Shown here piece by piece: positions 7,602 through 12,205 of a stretch of 12,205 bases of DNA. Position 1 is the stretch's first letter. Each line of letters opens with the position of its first letter. The translations under genes and the position numbers were made by a program. The notes under the pieces were generated by a model that searched no databases, was not told the DNA's origin, and saw nothing but the letters and a program-made list of their open reading frames with translations. Source of the DNA: Obelidium mucronatum (taxonomy: Eukaryota > Chytridiomycota > Chytridiomycetes > Chytridiales > Chytriomycetaceae); assembly GCA_025765595.1 (NCBI GenBank), contig JAIVFH010000559.1:2501-14705 (forward strand), in the 5' to 3' direction.

Positions 7602-7680
7602 TTGCCATTCAACTTCCGCTTTGGCAGCACCACTAGTACCATCCATTCCTGTGTGCGCAAGTTGAAGTAAAAGGTATTTA
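7602..7680. repeat. Left arm of a 79-bp imperfect inverted repeat
   Basis: Pairs with the complement of 8426-8503. The best-kept parts are GTGCGCAAGTTGA and ACCATCCAT. In the minus direction the arm reads LRTQEWMVLVVLPKRKLNGN, and the other arm in the plus direction reads LRTERWMVLVVLAKRRLSAN, with several silent differences, so both could descend from one coding sequence placed in opposite orientations. No flanking duplication was found. Confidence 0.7.
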
Positions 7681-7754
7681 CTTCATCTTGCGCTATTTGC
7701 AGGACTTGAAATGACTAGTAAGGCCATCTTATCATCCAATTACTGCAGCAGAAT

Positions 7755-8075
7755 GTGTTGCACTCACATGCCACTGGTCCAGTACGCAGCCATGGTCTCT
7801 TCATCCACTATGGCTTGGGGCGGAAGAAATCAGAGATTGCCGTGCTTTTCGGAAAGAGCCAGACCACGATTGCCACCTGGATCACCCAGTTCGAAACAGG
7901 GGGAGGCTTATGCCGCCAAGAACGTATGAAAGTATACAAGAAGCATGGCCCTGATCGTAGGCTCTGGATGTGTAAGATTGTATCAAATCCTGTTCTATTT
8001 TTAGATTAAGCAAAAAGGCTGTATGGCAGGCTCAACCGTGAGTACAAGCTCTATATCCAAGAGCTTCATTTCTAA
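7755..8075 (+). pseudogene. Helix-turn-helix fragment of a DDE-type transposase, with a stop
   Basis: The frame reads ...HYGLGRKKSEIAVLFGKSQT, then TTIATWITQFETGGG, a homeodomain-like helix-turn-helix of the form K-x-EIA-x-LFG-x-S-x-TT-x-x-W-x-x-x-F. This is followed by RRLWMCKIVSNPVLFLD and, past a TAA at 8007-8009, AKRLYGRLNREYKLYIQELH to a second stop at 8073. In Tc1/mariner-like and related transposases the second part usually reads ...NP...LdE, so the TAA sits where Glu is expected. No catalytic DDE domain follows within the inverted-repeat boundaries. Function is inferred from motif shape; a different HTH protein is possible. Confidence 0.5.
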
Positions 8076-8425
8076 TTGAAGTTAAACAGCCCAATTGTTG
8101 GCGGAAGAGGTGGTGGTGTGGAGTCAAGATCATTGACAACAGTTGCTGCAGGTCTAAATGGCAATCGGGCACTGTTATCGACTCAAGTCCTTCTGCTGCT
8201 GGCACCTGTGTTTGGGGTTTGATTTGAGAGAAGTGGGTTCAGACACGGACTTGACGTCGTGGTGATGCTGCAAAATGCTCCCCAGCAATAGGAGCTGGAC
8301 TGGAAGTCATTACAATACTGTCGAAATCGCTTTCTGACTACATGTGTGGTTCTTGAAACTGTATCTAAACTCAAAAGATTTCTGAGCGTCATTCCAGACC
8401 GCATTTCGATGCTTCAAGATTAATA
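8076..8425. other. No gene seen between HTH fragment and right repeat arm
   Basis: Short open frames on both strands without familiar motifs. If 7602-8503 is one element, this would be where the rest of a transposase had been. Confidence 0.35.
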
Positions 8426-8503
8426 AAATACCCTTTCAATCAACTTGCGCACAGAAAGATGGATGGTGCTGGTGGTGTTGGCGAAGCGGAGGTTGAGTGC
8501 CAA
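8426..8503. repeat. Right arm of the imperfect inverted repeat
   Basis: Reverse-complementary partner of 7602-7680, about three quarters identical by eye. The two arms enclose about 745 bp that hold the helix-turn-helix fragment. Confidence 0.7.
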
Positions 8504-8688
8504 CTATTTTTGTTCCGTCAACAAAATCGCAATTTCTCCAATTTTGGATTGGACGCACAATATTAGGAATATTGCATACTTTTTGTCTCCATATGCAAAT
8601 CACAAAATGCAGTTCTTACAAATGGCCTCAAAGCATCCATAAAGCATCCATAAGCTGTGACTCCAGTAGCAGGATGTGAGCATGTGAT

Positions 8689-8692
8689 AAAA
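8689..8692 (-). terminator. T4 terminator of tRNA-Gly
   Basis: A run of four T on the minus strand, 20 bases past the tRNA 3' end, fits RNA polymerase III termination. Confidence 0.5.
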
Positions 8693-8712
8693 GATTGACC
8701 CTGAATTTGCAG

Positions 8713-8784
8713 TGCAGTAGCCGGGATTCGAACCCGGGTCGCATGCTTGGAAGGCAGGCATAATAACCACTATACAACTACTGC
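8713..8784 (-). tRNA. trnG-UCC: tRNA-Gly (anticodon TCC)
   Basis: 72 nt on the minus strand. The acceptor stem GCAGTAG/CTACTGC is perfect, with discriminator A. The T arm is CCGGG-TTCGAAT-CCCGG. The anticodon loop is CTTCCAA with one C-T mismatch in its stem. The D arm contains TATAGTGGTTA. CCA is not encoded, as in eukaryotes. Internal A and B boxes (GTTCGAATCCC) are present. No intron. Confidence 0.93.
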
Positions 8785-8844
8785 ATGCAACTCATTGAGG
8801 ACATGTCATATTAGTCATTAAAAGCAAAGACGGTATGAATTACC

Positions 8845-8848
8845 AAAA
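8845..8848 (-). terminator. T4 terminator of tRNA-Asp
   Basis: TTTT on the minus strand begins one base after the discriminator base, a very tight RNA polymerase III stop. Confidence 0.55.
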
Positions 8849-8849
8849 C

Positions 8850-8921
8850 CTCCCAGACGGGGAATTGAACCCCGGTCTCGCCCGTGACAGGGGCGGATAC
8901 TGGCCACTATACTATCTGGGA
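8850..8921 (-). tRNA. trnD-GUC: tRNA-Asp (anticodon GTC)
   Basis: 72 nt on the minus strand. The acceptor stem TCCCAGA/TCTGGGA is perfect, with discriminator G. The anticodon loop is CTGTCAC on a GC-rich stem. The T arm is CGGGG-TTCAATT-CCCCG. No encoded CCA and no intron. It lies 65 bp upstream of tRNA-Gly in the same orientation; each gene has its own terminator, so they are probably transcribed separately. Confidence 0.95.
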
Positions 8922-8977
8922 TACTTTCTCCCTTTTCCAACACATTTTATGATTGTAAAATTCTCTGCGTTAGTGGG

Positions 8978-9061
8978 ACTTTTTTCTGCCAATACCTTTG
9001 TGACAGAAAAAGTCTCAGAATTCATTCGCCAAATGCCTTGACTTCAGAATTGGCAGAAAGC
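8978..9061. repeat. Short inverted repeat (TTTCTGCCAAT/ATTGGCAGAAA)
   Basis: TTTCTGCCAAT near 8984 and ATTGGCAGAAA near 9050 are perfect 11-bp complements about 55 bp apart, with further TTCTGCC/GCAGAAA words around them. This could be the remnant of a tiny hairpin element; no target duplication is evident. Confidence 0.4.
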
Positions 9062-9490
9062 AACTTGCAGAAAAAAATTCTGCCAGCAACATCATTCCCT
9101 GTCTGAAAAACTGTAATAAATCAGATGTTTGATTCCACTGCTCAAGAAAGTTTCCAAAGTCCAAAAATTTAAAAGAATGCCAGGTAGTAGTAGAGGTTGG
9201 CAGATATTGCAGGTTTTCAATGTTTTGGGGATTCAAAACACCTGTTTTCAGCAGTTTTGGGATTTATATTCAATTTGAAAACAACCAACACATTGAAAAC
9301 AAACTAAAAACCATCCAAACCTCAAAACTTGTCAAAACATTGTCCTTTTTGTTTTCAGAAGTGTTTTTGAACAAAAGTAAAGATAAACCAATTCTTTGCA
9401 CAGCAATCATGGCCTGCCCACCAGAGCTACTTACCCTCATGCATACATTCCTTATGGACCACTATGATCCTCCAGCTGTCAGCACCTAGA

Positions 9491-9509
9491 GAACAAATTT
9501 TCTTTAGGT
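9491..9509. repeat. Target-site duplication of the LINE, left copy
   Basis: GAACAAATTTTCTTTAGGT is identical to 10951-10969. It lies next to the poly(T) on the plus strand, that is, at the 3' tail of a minus-strand LINE. Confidence 0.9.
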
Positions 9510-9624
9510 TTTTTTTTTTGGTATGAATTGTATTTTGTAATAAACACTTGTTGAACTACTATTTTCCCCCCAATTGCTCGGATTGATTAGTAAGGCCCGG
9601 CCTCATACTCCGGATTACGAGTGA

Positions 9625-9785
9625 TTTCCACCTAATCCCCCTTGTAGACCCCCCGTCTACTATCACAATCACTTCCCCGCTCCCATCCTCCAACTCTTCT
9701 TGAGTTTCCACCTATGTTGTGTACCCCTAATCTGCAACAATCCCGCTTTCTCCACTCCCATCCCTCAGCTCCTCTTGAGCTTCCA
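9625..9785 (-). repeat. Degenerate tandem repeat (75-80-bp unit) in the LINE 3' region
   Basis: Units 9625-9704 and 9705-9779 begin TTTCCACCTA and end with CTCTTSTTGAG-like sequence, and a third start (CTTCCACGCTTA) follows at 9780. In one minus-strand frame the repeated peptide is VE[AT]QEEL[RE]DGSGE, so the array may once have been coding. Confidence 0.6.
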
Positions 9786-10057
9786 CGCTTATCGGGGGCC
9801 TCGTTATCAAAAACCCCTGCGGGGAAAAAAAGAAAGCCCCCATCTGGCCTCCCTTCCACCATATGTCTCTTGCTTGTGGGGTTCCGGTCCCCTTGCTGCT
9901 TGCTTGATCCTTGTGTTGGTGGAATCCCCTCTGGATAGGTCCACTCTTGTTGCTGTCCCTTGAGTATTTGTAGGGATACCAGTCCCATGTCCACATCTCC
10001 GTCAGGAAATTCCAGTCTTTGTCTTTCCCTTGCTATGTCATGGCTGATTTCTTCCAT
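9632..10057 (-). pseudogene. Frameshifted continuation of the LINE protein or its 3' region
   Basis: This frame overlaps the last 25 bases of the upstream LINE frame and reads MEEISHDIARERQRLEFPDG at its start. A second frame over 9727-9996 continues with SVEAQEELRDGSGE. The mixture of frames suggests one decayed coding region or plain 3' UTR. I recognise no domain. Confidence 0.3.
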
Positions 10058-10860
10058 GTCGTTTTCCCTTTTCTTAGCTCTTTGAATGCTCTGTCTTCAT
10101 ATTCTTGTAGTTCTTCCAGTTTCTTTTTCAGTTGTTTCTTTTCAATTTCCTTTTCCTCTCCATGCATTTCCTTCGTTTTGTTTTTCTGTCTGCTCTTGTC
10201 AGTTTTCGATTTCTTTCCTGGCTCGTGGTGTTTTTTTGGTTTGTATTCGAATTCATCATTCTTGACGTATGCGTTCATGTATCTGCTAGATGTTGTTGTC
10301 CATCCAGGCTGTATTTTCTTGATTCCTTTTCTGTCTTCCATTAGCGTTTTGATTGCTTTATTAATTCTCCCCATTCTGCCTGAGCATTCATGGTTTCCTG
10401 TTGCGTCCATTATCCCCTCGCATAGTTGACATATGGTTTCATTTTTGATCTTTGTGTTTTTGGTTGTTCTTGGTTCATTGTTCTTTTCAGTTTTGTTTTT
10501 GGGTCCCTCTTTTCTGGGGTTTTTATCTTTCCTCTTGGATTTGTCTTTCTCAGTGATTCCGCAGGCAAGTTCAAATTCAATTGCCTTTTCGTTGTGGTAT
10601 TTCCAGATTTTCTCTTTTACTTCGTATCTCAGGTCTTTCCATGATTGTACAATAATTCTTCTGGTACTTTCCGCCTTCTGTACTCCACATTTTTTGATGC
10701 ATTCATGGGTTATCTCTGGTATAAGTCCATATCCTGCAACTTGTTCAAATGAAAATCTGTCTGTTTTGGAGTTTATTGGGTTCATGTTCCTCCATGTATT
10801 GGTTTGTTGGTTGCCCCATCCAGTTTCTGAACCACTTCTCCAGTTTGGTCTTAATTTCCT
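10033..10860 (-). pseudogene. C-terminal region of a LINE-encoded protein with Cys/His motif and coiled coil
   Basis: The frame is open from 10860 (TAG upstream) to the stop at 10033; the first ATG is at 10785. Residues counted from that Met: 20-75 hold GLIPEITHECIKK and WKDLRYEVKEKIW..., similar in style to the helical region that follows reverse transcriptase in LINE proteins; 75-118 are Lys-rich; C119-x2-C122-x9-H132-x-C134 is a CCHC-like site with unusual spacing; 150-190 are uncharacterised; 195-245 are highly charged with a predicted coiled coil (KKLEELQEYEDRAFKELRK). The reverse transcriptase itself is absent through 5' truncation. Assignment rests on the element's structure more than on sequence recognition. 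Confidence 0.5.
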
Positions 10861-10950
10861 CTAGTGTCAGATTACTTTCTTCCTCAATTTCTCCTTTTTG
10901 GTTGCTTCCCGTTGGTATTAGAGTTGGTTGGATGCCCCCCTCAGGGTTAC

Positions 10951-10969
10951 GAACAAATTTTCTTTAGGT
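10951..10969. repeat. Target-site duplication of the LINE, right copy
   Basis: Identical 19-mer to 9491-9509, at the truncated 5' end of the LINE. Confidence 0.9.
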
Positions 10970-11342
10970 CTTCTGCCCTGCTATCAAGTGTCAACCTGGC
11001 TCTTGGATCTTGGTGAGTGTCAGTATGTAGCAAAGAATTTTGCATGAATGGAGACTCTTGATCTTCACCAATCTCTGAGCCTGTCAGGCAGATATTTTGG
11101 CAGACTTGATCCAACATTTGATCCTCATCTACTTTACCTTGAAAAGCAAGTCAGAACAACTGGAAAGCTTGAGCACCTGCACAGCTCCTTTTGTCTGTGT
11201 TTGCCAGCTTCTTTCCAGTTTTTAGCAACATCTTTTTTTGTTTATTTTAACTTACTGTTTTCAAAACCACCAACTGCAGCCTGTTTTCAAAGTACATTCC
11301 AAACCAAACTCTTGAAACAGCAGGGCTATCTGCCAACCTCTA

Positions 11343-12205
11343 GAGTGAAAAAGAGATGACTAAATTGAAGGAACTGTTGCTGATGAGGCTGGGGGAAAAC
11401 TGTCAGAAGTTTTGGATGAAGAAGAAGAGAAGTCCTAGCAGAGAAAGATGTGATATGGGGGCTTTACCTCTCAGAGACAAGCTTTTGTTGGATGTCATGG
11501 TGTTTCCTGATTTGGATGTGGTTTTTCCTTATTTGGATAATTCTCTGACACCATATCAGTGACAATGCAAATTCATTTTGGAAGTCAATCAAGATGGTCC
11601 CAGGAATGATTTCTCCCTTGTTTGATCTTGTTTTGATGGCTATTACTATACAAGATATTTTTTGCCTGTTCCAAGGATTAATTTGTGCTCAAAGCTTTGA
11701 TACTGAAATTCCTTTTGCTGTTTAAATGCAAACAGCGTATCTTGTATACTAGGCCCCCAAGGATAACCAAATATGCTATGTGACTCATGTTGTTGTGAGT
11801 CTCACTGGAGGCCTTATCAATTGCTAACATGACGGTACCAGCCATGCCATCACCAATGCCCCGCTCAAAACCCCAAAGCACCATTCCAGAATCAAATCAA
11901 ACAATTCCTACCACGCAACTAGGAACTATAAAGTTTATCCATCCTTAGTTGAACCTTCTTCCTTTGCGGGACTGGTACCTCCTCCTGGAACTATAAAGTT
12001 TTATTCATCCTTAGCTGTCCATCATCAACAGAGCTCTAACTGTGCCCATACAACACTAGAGACATACACTCAGTCACTTTGCTTCTTCGCAGTGCAGGTT
12101 GCAAATCCAGAGAAATTAGGCCTTTCCTCAAAAGTAGAATTTCAGCGGGGGTTTCTTTTGATTGGTGTAAATATAAAGTGGCTGCCTAAGAACTCATATA
12201 TTGAT
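11343..12205. other. No recognisable gene
   Basis: Open frames exist at 11356-11562 (plus) and 11678-11884 (minus, including GFERGIGDGMAGTVMLAIDK), but I recognise neither. The minus frame has a reasonable protein look and could be an exon fragment. A two-copy direct repeat is listed separately. Confidence 0.35.
11922..12014. repeat. Direct repeat, 27-28-bp unit, 65 bp apart
   Basis: GGAACTATAAAGTTTATCC continues to ATCCTTAG at 11922-11948 and recurs with one inserted T and one substitution at 11987-12014. It may be the target duplication or footprint of an excised element, or a local duplication. Confidence 0.75.

Larger units (their letters stand above)
9510..10950 (-). mobile_element. 5'-truncated non-LTR retrotransposon (LINE) insertion
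   Basis: A 1441-bp minus-strand insertion bounded by a perfect 19-bp target duplication. The end adjoining the left duplication is an A run of about ten bases on the minus strand, and the other end has no terminal structure. These three traits are hallmarks of target-primed reverse transcription with 5' truncation. Inside is the C-terminal part of a basic protein and a GC-richer 3' region with a degenerate tandem repeat. The perfect duplication suggests this is one of the youngest events in the window. Confidence 0.85.
9193..11340. mobile_element. TIR element with TA duplications (Tc1/mariner-like MITE), split by a LINE
   Basis: GAGGTTGGCAGATA begins at 9193 and its exact complement TATCTGCCAACCTC ends at 11340. 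TA flanks both sides (9191-9192 and 11341-11342), the duplication typical of Tc1/mariner. Beyond 14 bp the arms stay loosely similar (GCAGGTTTTCAATGTTTTGG against GCTGTTTCAAGAGTTTGG). Without the nested LINE the element is about 690 bp. Short open frames inside (9220-9489 and 11048-11359) are unrecognised, and no transposase is visible, so it is probably non-autonomous. Confidence 0.6.

Noticed and set aside
7755..8009. Intron with donor GTAAG at about 7972 and acceptor TTTTTAG near 8004 in the HTH fragment
   Set aside because: Splicing would remove the NP...LD segment that continues the family pattern, so a stop codon at 8007 is the simpler reading.
8835..9041. 68-codon plus-strand frame at the tRNA-Asp locus
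   Set aside because: It runs across the tRNA gene, whose structure fully explains that sequence.
10019..10864. Plus-strand frames rich in Phe/Ser/Leu (10019-10429, 10433-10864), membrane-protein-like
   Set aside because: They are antisense shadows of the Lys/Glu-rich LINE protein on the minus strand.

Overview
The window looks like transposon-dense nuclear DNA of a eukaryote, with no intact protein gene that I can recognise. Eukaryotic origin is shown by two RNA polymerase III type tRNA genes (Gly-TCC and Asp-GTC) with intragenic promoter arms and T4 terminators, two probable spliceosomal introns (44 and 86 nt) that reconnect reading frames exactly, AATAAA signals and non-LTR retrotransposon remnants. 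The short introns, the KDZ transposase with CxC5/CxC6-type cysteine clusters (best known from fungi) and the T arm of the Asp tRNA lean towards a fungus, but that is only a lean; no species is named.

Layout. 1-469 has no gene, only a small tandem repeat. 470-2051 is a broken KDZ-superfamily transposase gene: coding sequence, then a 165-bp palindromic MITE (541-705) inside the cysteine cluster, then more coding with one in-frame TGA and a 44-nt intron. 2052-2225 is AT-rich spacer. 2226-2510 is a copy of an odd repeat made of degenerate palindromes (core CCKANTMGG, about 11-12 bp apart). 2511-5580 is a PIF1-family helicase gene with a probable frameshift, a 25-G run inside the Walker A region, an 86-nt intron, and a second copy of the odd repeat (about 4473-5192) inserted between helicase motifs and flanked by a 12-bp near-identical duplication. 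An AATAAA follows 7 bases after its stop.

5650-6120 is a decayed non-LTR retrotransposon endonuclease/linker fragment. 6150-6374 is an unrecognised ORF. 6375-7601 shows nothing clear. 7602-8503 is bounded by 78-79-bp inverted repeats around a broken helix-turn-helix transposase-like fragment. 8713-8921 carries the two tRNA genes on the minus strand. 9193-11340 is a TIR element with TA target duplications (Tc1/mariner-like MITE) that has itself been hit by a 5'-truncated LINE (9510-10950, minus strand, poly(A) tail, perfect 19-bp target duplication). 11341-12205 has only a short direct repeat.

The genes do not form a working system as they stand. KDZ transposase and PIF1 helicase lie side by side in the same direction, both invaded by repeats with the same 11-12-bp palindromic units, so one possible reading is the ruins of a large composite transposon whose small non-autonomous relatives then jumped into it. 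The repeats with two-state palindromic cores are the least explained signal here.
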